Shown one piece after another: positions 9,426-18,370 of a DNA stretch of 64,000 nucleotides (position 1 is its first letter; every line of letters begins with the position of its first letter). The stretch is from Clostridium sp. BJN0001 (GTDB lineage Bacteria; Bacillota; Clostridia; Clostridiales; Clostridiaceae): assembly GCF_022869825.1 (NCBI RefSeq), contig NZ_CP094971.1, positions 2,047,501 to 2,111,500 on the forward strand, in the 5' to 3' direction. The notes below the pieces were generated by a model. It was given only the letters and a program-made list of their open reading frames with translations, was not told where the DNA came from and ran no database searches. The position numbers and the translations under genes are program-made.

Positions 9426-9453
9426 AAATAAATTCCTCCTTTAAAATTAAAAG

Positions 9454-9479
9454 CATAACATTTGTTATGTTTTGTTATG
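9454..9479. promoter_or_regulatory. Probable TetR-family operator plus extra half-site before the methyltransferase gene
   Basis: CATAACA-TT-TGTTATG (9454-9469) is a perfect 7-bp inverted repeat with a 2-bp spacer. A third copy of the half-site TGTTATG lies at 9473-9479, exactly 10 bp (one helical turn) from the previous one. The same arms occur at the tetR-type gene's start (10127-10142). Binding by that regulator is inferred from the shared palindrome and proximity. Confidence 0.75.
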
Positions 9480-9484
9480 TAAAA

Positions 9485-9512
9485 AAACCTGATGATTTGT
9501 ATCATCAGGTTT
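9485..9512 (-). terminator. Terminator after the TetR-family gene
   Basis: CCTGATGAT (9488-9496) and ATCATCAGG (9501-9509) form a 9-bp stem with a 4-base loop. On the minus strand it is followed by a seven-T run and lies directly after the regulator's stop codon. Confidence 0.85.
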
Positions 9513-10129
9513 TATATTTTTTCCTTTAAATCATTAATTAACTTTTTAAATCCACCTTCTGCATAGCAGGCCATAACTTCATTTAAATAAAGTGCTTCTT
9601 TCATATTAGATGCTCCCTTTAAAATATTTATATTTGTTTCTATTCTAATATTAACTAACATTTTAATTACTTTCTCATCAGGTTTATGTCCAAGATAGAT
9701 AGTAAAATAATCCATAAATTTCTTATTTATTATATTAAAAACATTATTTTTAAAATCTTTATAAATGCTCCCATCACTTTTTTCTAATAATGTCAAAATT
9801 ACAATTTTATTTTCTAATTCAAATTTCATTATTTTTTTCTCATTATCTATTGATGATGACGAATCATTTTTTTCTTTTTCTGAAAGTTCATCTATTAACT
9901 TTTTCCACTCTAGTATTACTGGATCTACTATAATTTTAAATAAAGACTCTTTATTTTCAAAGAAAAAATATAATGCACCAGTTGTAACATTACATTCTGA
10001 ACAAATTTTTCTAAGACTTGCTCCTTTATATCCTTTCTCAAAAAATTCTTTTTTTCCTGCATCTATAATTTTTTGTTTAGTTGGATGTATTTTTTCTGTT
10101 AATAATTTATTATTAAACTTTTCTTCCAT
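9512..10129 (-). CDS. TetR/AcrR-family transcriptional repressor
   Basis: 205 residues. The N-terminal helix-turn-helix is typical: KIIDAGKKEFFEKGYKGASLRKICSECNV, then TGALYFFFENKESLF (together about residues 19-63). The ligand-binding C-terminal half is divergent, as is usual. The start codon lies inside a 16-bp palindrome and no Shine-Dalgarno is visible upstream, so translation may be leaderless or weak. The matching palindrome before the downstream methyltransferase gene suggests this protein represses itself and that gene. The inducer is unknown. Confidence 0.88.
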   Translation of the reverse strand: MEEKFNNKLLTEKIHPTKQKIIDAGKKEFFEKGYKGASLRKICSECNVTTGALYFFFENKESLFKIIVDPVILEWKKLIDELSEKEKNDSSSSIDNEKKIMKFELENKIVILTLLEKSDGSIYKDFKNNVFNIINKKFMDYFTIYLGHKPDEKVIKMLVNIRIETNINILKGASNMKEALYLNEVMACYAEGGFKKLINDLKEKI

Positions 10130-10142
10130 AACACATGTTATG
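10127..10142. promoter_or_regulatory. Autoregulatory operator overlapping the tetR-type start codon
   Basis: CATAACA-CA-TGTTATG is a perfect palindrome with the same 7-bp arms and 2-bp spacing as the site at 9454-9469. It overlaps the regulator's ATG, a position suited to autorepression. The function is inferred. Confidence 0.75.
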
Positions 10143-10188
10143 TTACCATAGAATCATTTTTTTATCAATATTAAAGAAACGCTCTAAC

Positions 10189-10216
10189 TTGATTTTCTAT
10201 AAAATTCATATACAAT
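10189..10216 (+). promoter_or_regulatory. SigA-type promoter for tsaE-tsaB-rimI
   Basis: TTGATT, 16 bases, then TACAAT, placing the start about 30 bases before the tsaE ATG. A GTAGGAGG ribosome-binding site precedes tsaE. Confidence 0.6.
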
Positions 10217-10251
10217 AAAATAAGAGATATCATTACGTAGGAGGATGTTTT

Positions 10252-10710
10252 ATGATATTTGAATTTAACAGTGTTTCAGAAACAACTGATTTAGGAATAA
10301 AATTAGGCAAAATAGTAAATCCAGGAGATGTAATTTGTCTTACTGGTGATCTTGGAACTGGAAAGACACATATAACAAAGGGAATAGCCTTAGGTCTTGG
10401 TATAAAAGACACTATAACAAGTCCCACATTTACAATTGTTAATGAATATGATTCAGGACGTATAAAACTTAATCATTTTGATGTATATAGAGTTGCTGAT
10501 CCTGATGAAATATATGCAATAGGTTTTGATGATTATATTTTTTCAGATGCCGTATCAGTAATAGAATGGGCAAATTATATTGAAGAAATACTTCCAAAAG
10601 ATATTCTTCATATCAACATAAAAAAAGATCTTTCAAAAGGAGAAAACTACAGAAAAATAACAATAACTCCTTTTGGTACACGATTTAATTACATAAAGGA
10701 GTTAAAATAA
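10252..10710 (+). CDS. tsaE: tRNA t6A biosynthesis ATPase TsaE (YjeE)
   Basis: 152 residues, the family length. The P-loop GDLGTGKT spans 32-39, followed by the TsaE signatures SPTFTIVNEY and HFDVYR and the acidic/tryptophan motif VIEWANYIEE. TsaE is the ATPase that resets the TsaB-TsaD complex during formation of threonylcarbamoyl-adenosine at position 37 of ANN-decoding tRNAs. The stop overlaps the tsaB start (TAATGA), implying translational coupling. tsaD is not in this window, but the TsaC/Sua5 enzyme is encoded further right. Confidence 0.96.
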   Translation: MIFEFNSVSETTDLGIKLGKIVNPGDVICLTGDLGTGKTHITKGIALGLGIKDTITSPTFTIVNEYDSGRIKLNHFDVYRVADPDEIYAIGFDDYIFSDAVSVIEWANYIEEILPKDILHINIKKDLSKGENYRKITITPFGTRFNYIKELK

Positions 10711-11414
10711 TGATTGTATTATCTGTTGATACATCATCAAAAACAGCAACAGCTGCAATAATTGATGATAATAAAATTTTAGGTGAAATTAATTATAATG
10801 ATAAAAGAGAACATTCTACTATATTAATGGGAATGATAAAACAACTTCTTAATGATACTAATCTTACAATTAATGATATTGATGGATTTGTAGTATCTAA
10901 AGGTCCTGGTTCTTTTACAGGACTTAGAATAGGAATGGCTACCGTAAAAGGATTAAGCTTTGGAAGCAAAAAACCATACGTAAGCGTATCAAGCCTAGAT
11001 GCACTTGCACTTACAGCGATAAACTTTGACGGAATAATATGTCCTATAATGGATGCCCTAAGAGATAGTGTTTATACTGCTTTTTATGAAAAAGATGAAA
11101 GTAATGAACTTAAAAGGACATCAGATTATGATGCACTTACACTTGATACTCTTATAGAAAAAATCAAAGCAAAAAATAAAAAAGTAATCTTCATAGGAGA
11201 TGGCGTAAATAAATATAAAAATTATCTACAGGAAAATTTAAAAGACTCATTTTTCCCACCACACCATCTTAATTTTATTCATTCTTCTGCATTAGGTGAA
11301 CTTGGTATCAAAAAATTAAAAGAAGGAATATATGATAATCCAGATTCTGCACCATTTTATATAAAGAAATGTCAGGCTGAACGTGAGTATGAAAAACGTC
11401 TCAAACAATCTTAA
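10710..11414 (+). CDS. tsaB: tRNA t6A biosynthesis protein TsaB (YeaZ)
   Basis: 234 residues with an ASKHA-type fold. The N-terminal DTSSKTATAAI phosphate-loop-like block and the signature VSKGPGSFTGLRIGMATVKGL (about 62-82) are diagnostic. TsaB is the non-catalytic partner that dimerises with TsaD and recruits TsaE. It overlaps tsaE by one base, and its 3' end overlaps the next gene by about 30 bases, so the three form one translation-coupled operon. Confidence 0.96.
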   Translation: MIVLSVDTSSKTATAAIIDDNKILGEINYNDKREHSTILMGMIKQLLNDTNLTINDIDGFVVSKGPGSFTGLRIGMATVKGLSFGSKKPYVSVSSLDALALTAINFDGIICPIMDALRDSVYTAFYEKDESNELKRTSDYDALTLDTLIEKIKAKNKKVIFIGDGVNKYKNYLQENLKDSFFPPHHLNFIHSSALGELGIKKLKEGIYDNPDSAPFYIKKCQAEREYEKRLKQS

Positions 11415-11859
11415 AAATATTTCAATCACCATGATGGATAAAAATGATATAGATGAAATATTAGAAATTAGTTCTAAAAGTTTTCATATATCATGGAGTA
11501 GAAATTCTTATGAAAATGAACTTATAAATCCTAATGCAAGATACTTCATCGCTAAGTATGATAATAAAGTAATAGGTTTTGCTGGAACATGGATAATTTT
11601 AGACGAATCCCAAATTACAAATATTGCTGTAGATCCTAATTTTAGAAATAATAAAGTAGCTTCAAAACTTCTTAAAGCTTTAATCTCATACTGCACTAAA
11701 AATGGATGCACTTCTTTCACTCTTGAAGTACGTGAAAGTAATGAACCTGCAAAAAATCTTTATTTAAATCATGGATTTAAAATAGAAGGTTTAAGAAAGG
11801 GGTATTATCAAGATAATAAAGAAAATGCCATTATAATGTGGAAAAGAGATAAGCAATAA
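11383..11859 (+). CDS. rimI: Ribosomal-protein-alanine N-acetyltransferase (RimI family)
   Basis: 158 residues with a GNAT fold. The acetyl-CoA binding motif A reads IAVDPNFRNNKVASKLL (a QxxGxG/A-type loop in degenerate form), followed by FTLEVRESNEPAKNLYLNHGF, which is typical of RimI. RimI acetylates the N-terminal alanine of ribosomal protein S18, and Firmicute genomes commonly place it next to tsaB. The start is uncertain: GTG at 11383 or ATG at 11389, both inside the tsaB 3' end with weak ribosome-binding sites. A start at 11431 would remove the first beta strand and is less likely. Confidence 0.88.
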   Translation: MSMKNVSNNLKNISITMMDKNDIDEILEISSKSFHISWSRNSYENELINPNARYFIAKYDNKVIGFAGTWIILDESQITNIAVDPNFRNNKVASKLLKALISYCTKNGCTSFTLEVRESNEPAKNLYLNHGFKIEGLRKGYYQDNKENAIIMWKRDKQ

Positions 11860-11897
11860 AAAAAGGTAGAAAAAGCAAATCTTTTTCTACCTTTTTT
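11859..11897 (+). terminator. Terminator of the tsaE-tsaB-rimI operon
   Basis: A 17-bp perfect stem (11859-11875 with 11881-11897) around the loop CAAAT, with A and T runs at the ends. It may also serve ribU on the opposite strand. Confidence 0.9.
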
Positions 11898-11920
11898 AGT
11901 AATATGTCTTATATTTATAA

Positions 11921-12511
11921 TTATATTGTTTCTGTCTTTTTATCTACCTTTTTATTAGAAAATGCTGTTTCATTTTTAAATATTGAAACAGATACTCTTT
12001 TATAAATTACGTATGTTACTACTGATACTATTAATGATTTTATCGCATTAAAAGGTATTAATCCTGCAAGAGTATAATTTAAAGCCTGTGCAGATGTCAT
12101 TTTCATGCCAAAAGCAGGAAGAAGTATAAATATATTAATTGGAGGTGCTAATACTTCAAGTGTTAAAGCACCCAAAATCATACCAATAATAGCTGTTTTC
12201 TTAGATTTATTTCTCTTATATAAAAGTGCTGGTGGAAGTATAAATACTACTCCTAAAAAGAAATTAGCAAAATCTCCAACCCCTCCTGTAGTAGTTCCTT
12301 TAATTACTAGTATAAGTACATTTTTTATAAGCTCTATTATAACTCCAGCCATAGGTCCAATTCCAAACGCTGCAATAAGTGCAGGAACATCGCTTAAATC
12401 AATCTGTAGCCATGCAAATGTAGGCAAAATAGGAAATTCTATATACCTTAGTATTAATGCAATTGCAGCAAATAATGCTACTTTAACGATTTTATCTGTG
12501 TTTCTCTTCAT
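11921..12511 (-). CDS. ribU: Riboflavin ECF transporter substrate-binding subunit
   Basis: 196 residues with about six hydrophobic helices. The N-terminal KVALFAAIALILRYIEFPI and the loop LQIDLSDVPALIAAFGIGP match the RibU family of S components. They bind riboflavin and use the shared energy-coupling module EcfT-EcfA-EcfA', which is not encoded here. The assignment is strongly supported by an FMN riboswitch with a transcription terminator upstream, so expression should fall when FMN is plentiful. The hydrophilic tail after about residue 175 is lysine-rich. Confidence 0.95.
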   Translation of the reverse strand: MKRNTDKIVKVALFAAIALILRYIEFPILPTFAWLQIDLSDVPALIAAFGIGPMAGVIIELIKNVLILVIKGTTTGGVGDFANFFLGVVFILPPALLYKRNKSKKTAIIGMILGALTLEVLAPPINIFILLPAFGMKMTSAQALNYTLAGLIPFNAIKSLIVSVVTYVIYKRVSVSIFKNETAFSNKKVDKKTETI

Positions 12512-12568
12512 TTTTTATATCCCCCTAAAAGAATATCTTCATAAAGTAGAAGCTTATTAAAAAATTAT

Positions 12569-12601
12569 AAAAATAAACCCTGATATATAAAAATATCAGG
12601 G
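12569..12601 (-). terminator. Attenuator terminator of the FMN riboswitch
   Basis: CCCTGATAT (minus strand 12601-12593) pairs with ATATCAGGG (12586-12578) around a 6-base loop, followed by TTTATTTTT. It lies between the FMN aptamer and ribU, so the switch probably acts by premature termination. Confidence 0.85.
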
Positions 12602-12637
12602 CTATAAACTACTAAAAAATAATAATTTAATAAGTTA

Positions 12638-12743
12638 CCTTCTTCTATCCAGACTATACTGTTGGCCTCGGAATCTAACCGAATCATGCTATACGCTCGC
12701 GGGCTTTACCGCCAGTAGGGATTTACACCCTGCCCTGAAGATA
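12638..12743 (-). ncRNA. FMN riboswitch (RFN element)
   Basis: On the minus strand the conserved blocks appear in order: ATCTTCAGGGCAGGGTG, AATCCCTACTGGCGGT, AAGCCCGCGAGC, GATTCGGTTAGATTCCGAGG, and the closing AGTCTGGATAGAAGAAGG. This matches the six-helix junction that binds FMN. It controls ribU about 130 bases downstream. Confidence 0.97.
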
Positions 12744-12764
12744 TATTATTTATTTTATGTTTAT

Positions 12765-12793
12765 ATAATACACTATATTTTAAATTTTTTCAA
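12765..12793 (-). promoter_or_regulatory. SigA-type promoter for the FMN riboswitch-ribU transcript
   Basis: Minus strand TTGAAA (12793-12788), 17 bases, TATTAT (12770-12765). The start falls near 12758, about 15 bases before the aptamer. The -35 box overlaps the 3' end of the EamA gene. Confidence 0.65.
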
Positions 12794-13719
12794 TCATTAT
12801 AAACAACATATATACCTATACATACAAGAAATAATGATATAAGTGTATAAAAATCAAAAATATTCTCGCGAAGAAATATTGCTGATAATATACTTCCAAA
12901 TACAGGTGTTAAAAAATTAAATACACAAATAACTCCAACTTTATTATACTTTAAAAGTTCAGTCCAAAGCACAAATGCAACAGATGAAATAAGTGCCATA
13001 TAAATTAAAAGTATTGACGATTTAATTGTAAATCCATGCAAGCTTCCGCCTGTAGAAAATCCTGATAAAATGAGTATAATTCCTCCAATCAGAAGCTGAA
13101 AACCTGATGCTTTTACAGTATCTAATCTTCTTGTTATATGTTTAGAATATATAGCAGAAAGTGCAAAAAATACAGCTGCTATAAATACAAATCCTTCTCC
13201 ATAAAATGAAAATCCTAAGCTAGATACAGATTTTGAGCCTATATTAACTAAGATTACTCCAGCAAACCCAATTACGCACCCTAAAATCTTTTTTAAACTT
13301 ATCTTATCATTTTTATATATAAAGTGTGAAAGTATTATACTAACAAACGTTCCTGTACTATTTATAATCGATCCTCTAACTCCTGTTGTATAAGTAAGAC
13401 CTATATAAAAAAATATATATTGAAAAGTTGTTTGAATCATCCCAAGAAAAGCAACCTCGAAAAAGTCTTTTCTATTTAATTTTAAAATTCCTTTTCCTCT
13501 AAAAAAGTACCCTGCTATAATAACCAAAATGCCAGCAAGCGCAAACCTGTATCCAGCGAAAATAAGTTTTGATGAAACATTAACGCTTGCTATATTAAAT
13601 AGAAAATATCCATATTTAATTGAAGGATACGCACTCCCCCACAAAAAGCAGCTTATCGCTGCTAATAAAATTATATTTCTTCTATTTGTATAAATTTTTT
13701 CTCTATTCATTATCTTCAT
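12790..13719 (-). CDS. EamA-family (drug/metabolite) transporter
   Basis: 309 residues with ten predicted membrane helices arranged as two EamA repeats. The first repeat opens with CFLWGSAYPSIKYGYF and the second with FVFIAAVFFALSAIYSKHI. Members export amino acids, nucleobases or other metabolites; the substrate cannot be predicted. The start overlaps the tex 3' end by 17 bases (or 8, from the internal ATG at 13710), implying coupling to tex. Confidence 0.88.
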   Translation of the reverse strand: MKIMNREKIYTNRRNIILLAAISCFLWGSAYPSIKYGYFLFNIASVNVSSKLIFAGYRFALAGILVIIAGYFFRGKGILKLNRKDFFEVAFLGMIQTTFQYIFFYIGLTYTTGVRGSIINSTGTFVSIILSHFIYKNDKISLKKILGCVIGFAGVILVNIGSKSVSSLGFSFYGEGFVFIAAVFFALSAIYSKHITRRLDTVKASGFQLLIGGIILILSGFSTGGSLHGFTIKSSILLIYMALISSVAFVLWTELLKYNKVGVICVFNFLTPVFGSILSAIFLRENIFDFYTLISLFLVCIGIYVVYND

Positions 13720-15898
13720 CTTCTAAATTAATTTCTTTGATGTTCTTCATTGTAAGAGATATTCTCTTTCTCTTTTCATCTACATCAAGTATCTGTACTT
13801 TTACAATATCACCTACATGAACAACATCAAGAGGATGTTTTATAAATCTATCTGCTAGTTCACTTATATGTACAAGTCCATCTTGATGAACTCCTATATC
13901 AACAAACGCGCCAAAATCTGCAACATTTCTTACTGTTCCTGTAAGAATCATACCTTTTTTTAAATCTTTCATTTCAATAATTCCAGTTTTTAAAACAGGC
14001 TTAGGCATTTCTTCTCTAGGATCTCTTCCTGGCTTTTTAAGTTCTTTAGTGATATCTATTAATGTAGGTTCTCCTGTATCTAAAGTTTCAGATATTTTAT
14101 CTAAACCAAAATTTTTAACTTGTATATCTATATCATCAAGCTTCTTACCTTCAAGATCTTCTTCTGTATATCCTAATAATTTTATAAGTTTCTTTGCAAT
14201 TTTATATGATTCTGGATGAACTGCTGTATTATCAAGTATTTCATCACTTTCAGATACTCTCATAAAACCTGCGCACTGCTCAAATACCTTTGGTCCAAGT
14301 CTTTTTACTTTTAAAAGATCTTTTCTTGACTTAAATTTTCCATTTTCTTCTCTAAACTTAACAATGTTTTCAGAAATAGATGATGTAATTCCTGAAACAT
14401 ATGAAAGAAGAGAAGGTGTTGCTGTATTTAAATCTATACCTACATTATTTACACAATCTTCTACTACACCTTTTAAAGACTCTTCAAGCTTTTTAGGTGT
14501 CACATCATGCTGATACTGTCCTACACCTATTGCTTTAGGATCTATCTTTACAAGTTCCGCAAGAGGATCCTGTAGTCTTCGTCCTATTGATATTGCACCT
14601 CTTACAGTAACATCAAGATCTTTATATTCTTTAGTTGCAAGTTCAGATGCTGAATATACAGACGCTCCTGCTTCTGAAACAATTACATATGAAATTTCCT
14701 TTGAAGTTTCATTTTTAATTTCTTTAATCATATCTGATATAACTTCTTCAGATTCTCTAGATGCAGTACCATTTCCAAGTGAAATCACGTCAACATTATA
14801 TTTTTTTATAAGAGCTTTAAGTATTTTTTTACTTCCTTCAATATCTTTTTTAGGTAAAGTAGGATATATAGCTGTACTATCTAAATATTTTCCTGTTTCA
14901 TCAAGTACTGCAATTTTACAGCCAGTTCTAAATCCTGGATCAAACCCAATAACAACTTTACCTTTTATTGGAGCTTGAAGAAGAAGAGATTTAAGATTTT
15001 CTTTAAATATCTTTATTGCAGATTCTTCTCCTATATCTGTAAGTTCCTTTCTTATCTCTCTTTCAAGACTTGAGAAAATAAGTCTTTTCCATGAATCTGC
15101 TATTGCAGATTTAAGATATTCATCAATCTGTGCATTGCCTTTAAGAACATGATTTTCAATATATTTAATAATTTTTTCTTCATCACATACTATTTTAACT
15201 TTGAGTATTTTTTCTTTTTCTCCTCTATTTATTGCTAAAATTCTATGCGGAGCTATATTTCTTATTGCTTCTTTATATTCATAATACATTTCATATGGAG
15301 TAGGCTCTTCAGATTTTCCTGAAGTTTCAATATATCCTTCTCTATATATAAAACTTCTAATATACTTTCTATATTTAGCAGAATCCGATATATTTTCAGC
15401 GATTATAAATAAAGCACCATTTATGGCTTCATCCACATCTTTTACACCTTTTTCTTCACTTATATATTTTGCTGCTTCTTCTTTTATATCTGCTTTAAAT
15501 TTTCCATCTTCTATAAGAAGTGCAAGAGGCTTAAGACCTTTTTTTATCGCTTCTGATGCTTTTGTTTTCTTTTTGGGTTTATACGGTCTATATATATCCT
15601 CTAAATCTGTCATTGTGTTTGCAGATTTTATTGCTTTATCTAATTCTTCTGTATATTTTCCCTGCTCTTTTATAAGCCTTTGTATATCATCTTTTCTCTG
15701 CTCTAAATTTCTTAAATATGTAAGTCTTTCATAAAGTTTTCTTAATACTTCATCTGAAAGTCCACCTGTTGCTTCTTTTCTATATCTTGATATAAATGGA
15801 ACTGTGTTTCCACTATCAAGAAGTTCAATAACATTTTTTACCTGACTTAATTTTATGTTTAATTCCTGTGCTATTCTTTCTTCTATTGTCAAAATCAT
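13703..15898 (-). CDS. tex: Tex family RNA-binding transcription accessory protein
   Basis: 731 residues from the ATG at 15898, five bases after GGAGG (15904-15908); a TTG at 15910 overlaps that site and is not used. Order: helical N-terminus with VPFISRYRKEATGGL, YqgF/RuvC-like domain (KVVIGFDPGFRTGCKIAVLD, about 315), helix-hairpin-helix region (TATPSLLSYVSGI, KRLGPKVFEQCAGF) and a C-terminal S1 domain (GTVRNVADFGAFVDIG, about 650-725). Tex binds RNA and nucleic acids. Family reports tie it to transcription and stress or toxin expression, but its biochemical role is not settled. Confidence 0.95.
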   Translation of the reverse strand: MILTIEERIAQELNIKLSQVKNVIELLDSGNTVPFISRYRKEATGGLSDEVLRKLYERLTYLRNLEQRKDDIQRLIKEQGKYTEELDKAIKSANTMTDLEDIYRPYKPKKKTKASEAIKKGLKPLALLIEDGKFKADIKEEAAKYISEEKGVKDVDEAINGALFIIAENISDSAKYRKYIRSFIYREGYIETSGKSEEPTPYEMYYEYKEAIRNIAPHRILAINRGEKEKILKVKIVCDEEKIIKYIENHVLKGNAQIDEYLKSAIADSWKRLIFSSLEREIRKELTDIGEESAIKIFKENLKSLLLQAPIKGKVVIGFDPGFRTGCKIAVLDETGKYLDSTAIYPTLPKKDIEGSKKILKALIKKYNVDVISLGNGTASRESEEVISDMIKEIKNETSKEISYVIVSEAGASVYSASELATKEYKDLDVTVRGAISIGRRLQDPLAELVKIDPKAIGVGQYQHDVTPKKLEESLKGVVEDCVNNVGIDLNTATPSLLSYVSGITSSISENIVKFREENGKFKSRKDLLKVKRLGPKVFEQCAGFMRVSESDEILDNTAVHPESYKIAKKLIKLLGYTEEDLEGKKLDDIDIQVKNFGLDKISETLDTGEPTLIDITKELKKPGRDPREEMPKPVLKTGIIEMKDLKKGMILTGTVRNVADFGAFVDIGVHQDGLVHISELADRFIKHPLDVVHVGDIVKVQILDVDEKRKRISLTMKNIKEINLEDEDNE

Positions 15899-15916
15899 CT
15901 TTTCCTCCAAAGTAAA

Positions 15917-16864
15917 TTATAATAATGATATTAATATTAAAATAACTGATAAGCCTATATAAAATATCATACCTGAATTTTTAAATATCAATCTAAAATC
16001 GTCGTTAACTGTGCCACTTACGTTTCCAGAATTAAAATATACCATTTTTACATTTTTTACTATCATAAATATTGCAAAAATTATTGATATAAACATAAAT
16101 ACTCCACCTGAAAAAGCTTTCAAAGTAGCATTATTTGAAAATAATCTTAATAAAAGTCCCGAGCCTATAAGATTTATAATACAATGAATTATTACCGAAT
16201 AAAAAATTGTGCCTGTTTTTACTGTTATATATGCGAAAATTGCACCTAGAGAAAATGCATAAAAAAACTGAGAAAGATTTCCATGACCAAATGCAAACAT
16301 AAATGCAGAAACAAATACCGCAATAAATTCACCATATCCAACAAGTCTTGATATTATTATTTTTCTAAACATAACCTCTTCAATTATAGGTCCAATAAAA
16401 CATATGAAAAATATTTTTAAAAATATGCTTCCACCACTTAGCATATCTGAAACAGGATTATTTAATCCACTTCTTGTAAATGTTCTTAATAAACTATCAA
16501 TTATTAAAGAAAACATATTTGATATATACATAACTCCAAAAGAAAATAAAATTATCATCAAAAAATTTTTTAATGATATCTTCTTTATATAATTAGCCTT
16601 TGCTTTTCGTAAATTTTTAACTATAAACAAAAATATAGGAAATCCTATTACGTAAACAGGTAGAGTTGATGCTAAAAATCTCGCATCTGGATCATTTATT
16701 ATTCCTTTGCCTAGTACATGTAATATAATGATTGCTAAAAAGCCACCAAGTTCTGAAAATATAGTAAATGCTGCAAGAGCCCATCCTATACTACTTATAG
16801 CGGATTTTGCAGCTGCTTTTTCCTCCATCTTTTTATAGTCATAGTCATAATTAAATTCGCTCAT
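15917..16864 (-). CDS. CPBP-family intramembrane metalloprotease
   Basis: 315 residues with about eight membrane helices. The family motifs are in order: EEVMFR (about 160, EExxxR), FAFGHGN (about 188, FxxxH) and HCIINL (about 226). CPBP/Abi proteases resemble eukaryotic Rce1 and in bacteria include peptide-processing and bacteriocin-immunity proteins. The gene lies 3 bases after the histidine kinase and is probably co-transcribed with the two-component system. Whether it acts on a signal for that system is only a possibility. Confidence 0.9.
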   Translation of the reverse strand: MSEFNYDYDYKKMEEKAAAKSAISSIGWALAAFTIFSELGGFLAIIILHVLGKGIINDPDARFLASTLPVYVIGFPIFLFIVKNLRKAKANYIKKISLKNFLMIILFSFGVMYISNMFSLIIDSLLRTFTRSGLNNPVSDMLSGGSIFLKIFFICFIGPIIEEVMFRKIIISRLVGYGEFIAVFVSAFMFAFGHGNLSQFFYAFSLGAIFAYITVKTGTIFYSVIIHCIINLIGSGLLLRLFSNNATLKAFSGGVFMFISIIFAIFMIVKNVKMVYFNSGNVSGTVNDDFRLIFKNSGMIFYIGLSVILILISLL

Positions 16865-16867
16865 TTT

Positions 16868-18367
16868 CTATCCTTTCCTGCATTCTATCGGCATTTCAAT
16901 TTTAAATACAGTGCCTTTATTACTACTTTCTATTTTTACAGTTCCACCATGTTTTTTAATTATATTCTTAGTAATAGAAAGACCAAGACCAGTTCCCCCT
17001 GTGTTTGAATTCCTAGATTTATCAAGTCGAACAAATGCATTAAATATTTTATCCTTTAATTCATCTGGTATTTTATCACCATCATCAGAAATATATATAT
17101 AAATACTTTTAAATTTTCTCACAGTATTTATGTTTATTTCTGCACCCACTCTATTATACTTTATTTTATTATCAATTATATTATTAACTGCCCTTGTAAA
17201 TTTTAAATCATTTAAAAGAACATAACAAGGCTTTTCATCTATATCAAATTTATAATTGAATTTTTTTTCTTCAAATTCATCAACTCTTGATGCAATAATC
17301 TGTCTTAAAAGTTCACATATATCCATACTTTTAAATTCAAATTTAGTATCGCAGTTTTCATAAAGTGAATATTCAAATAAATCATTTAAAAGTTTATTTG
17401 CCCTCTTTGAATTATTATATATTATTGTTAGATATTTTTCTCTTTCTTCATAAGATAAAGTTTCAGAATTTAAAAGAGTTTCACTATATCCAAGAACTGA
17501 AGAAAGCGGATTTTTTAAATCATGTGAAACATCTAATATTAACATTTCTCTCATCTTCTGCAATTTTTCTTTTTCAACCTTTTCTTTTGATATAGTTTCT
17601 GCCATTTTATTAAATCCATTAGCTAAATCTTTAAATTCATTTTTTTTATCACTGCTTATCCTTATATCATAATTTCCTTCTGCAATCTGCTTTACTCCCA
17701 TCAAAAGACTATTAATTGGATGAACAAAAGTTTTTGCACTAATTTTTGAGAAAAAATATGCAAAAGTAAAAAATATCATTATATCAATTAATATAATTGC
17801 TTTAAAAATAATTTCATTAGAAACAATATTAGTTACTATATTAGGCTTTTTTGCTTCATAATAAGGGCATCCAAAAACTAATAAAGATGATTCTTCTTTA
17901 ATATATTTTGTGTAAAAACAATATTTACCATTTATTTTTGTATTTGCTATGGCATTATTAAAATCTTTTATAAGAGAAAATGCTAAAAAATCATTATTTA
18001 CATCTACTTCATTATTTTCCCTTATCCCAAAAAGACTCATATATGAATTTAAACTTATTTTTTTGTCTTTAAATTCATCAATCACTTTTCCTTTACTATA
18101 TGATATGGTATTATCTTTATCAATTTTTACTATAAATCCACTTATATCATAAAGTTCATTATCGCTTACAAGAGTATAATTTTCCTGAAGCTTATTATCT
18201 ATTTTTTTAAATGAATCATTATATATATTATGACCACATAAAAAACCATATAAAATCATAGATGTTAGTATAAGAAGTATAAGAAGAAATGTAAAAATAG
18301 TATATGCCACAGTATATGTACAGAAAAGTTCAGATGAAAGACTTCTTCTTCTATTTAACTTAAACAT
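16868..18367 (-). CDS. Membrane sensor histidine kinase
   Basis: 499 residues: membrane helix (about 17-42), extracytoplasmic sensor region (about 43-190), second helix (about 190-210), HAMP linker, dimerisation domain with the phosphoacceptor His in LDVSHDLKNPLSSVLGYSE (about 280), and an ATPase domain with NNIIDNKIKYN, ISDDGDKIPDE and GTGLGLSITKNI. It starts 3 bases after the response regulator ends. The signal is unknown. The CPBP protease gene immediately downstream suggests an envelope-related stimulus. Confidence 0.94.
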   Translation of the reverse strand: MFKLNRRRSLSSELFCTYTVAYTIFTFLLILLILTSMILYGFLCGHNIYNDSFKKIDNKLQENYTLVSDNELYDISGFIVKIDKDNTISYSKGKVIDEFKDKKISLNSYMSLFGIRENNEVDVNNDFLAFSLIKDFNNAIANTKINGKYCFYTKYIKEESSLLVFGCPYYEAKKPNIVTNIVSNEIIFKAIILIDIMIFFTFAYFFSKISAKTFVHPINSLLMGVKQIAEGNYDIRISSDKKNEFKDLANGFNKMAETISKEKVEKEKLQKMREMLILDVSHDLKNPLSSVLGYSETLLNSETLSYEEREKYLTIIYNNSKRANKLLNDLFEYSLYENCDTKFEFKSMDICELLRQIIASRVDEFEEKKFNYKFDIDEKPCYVLLNDLKFTRAVNNIIDNKIKYNRVGAEININTVRKFKSIYIYISDDGDKIPDELKDKIFNAFVRLDKSRNSNTGGTGLGLSITKNIIKKHGGTVKIESSNKGTVFKIEMPIECRKG

Positions 18368-18370
18368 CTA

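Noticed and set aside
12105..12560. Plus-strand frame across ribU and its leader
   Set aside because: It is antisense to the well-supported ribU and lacks a ribosome-binding site.
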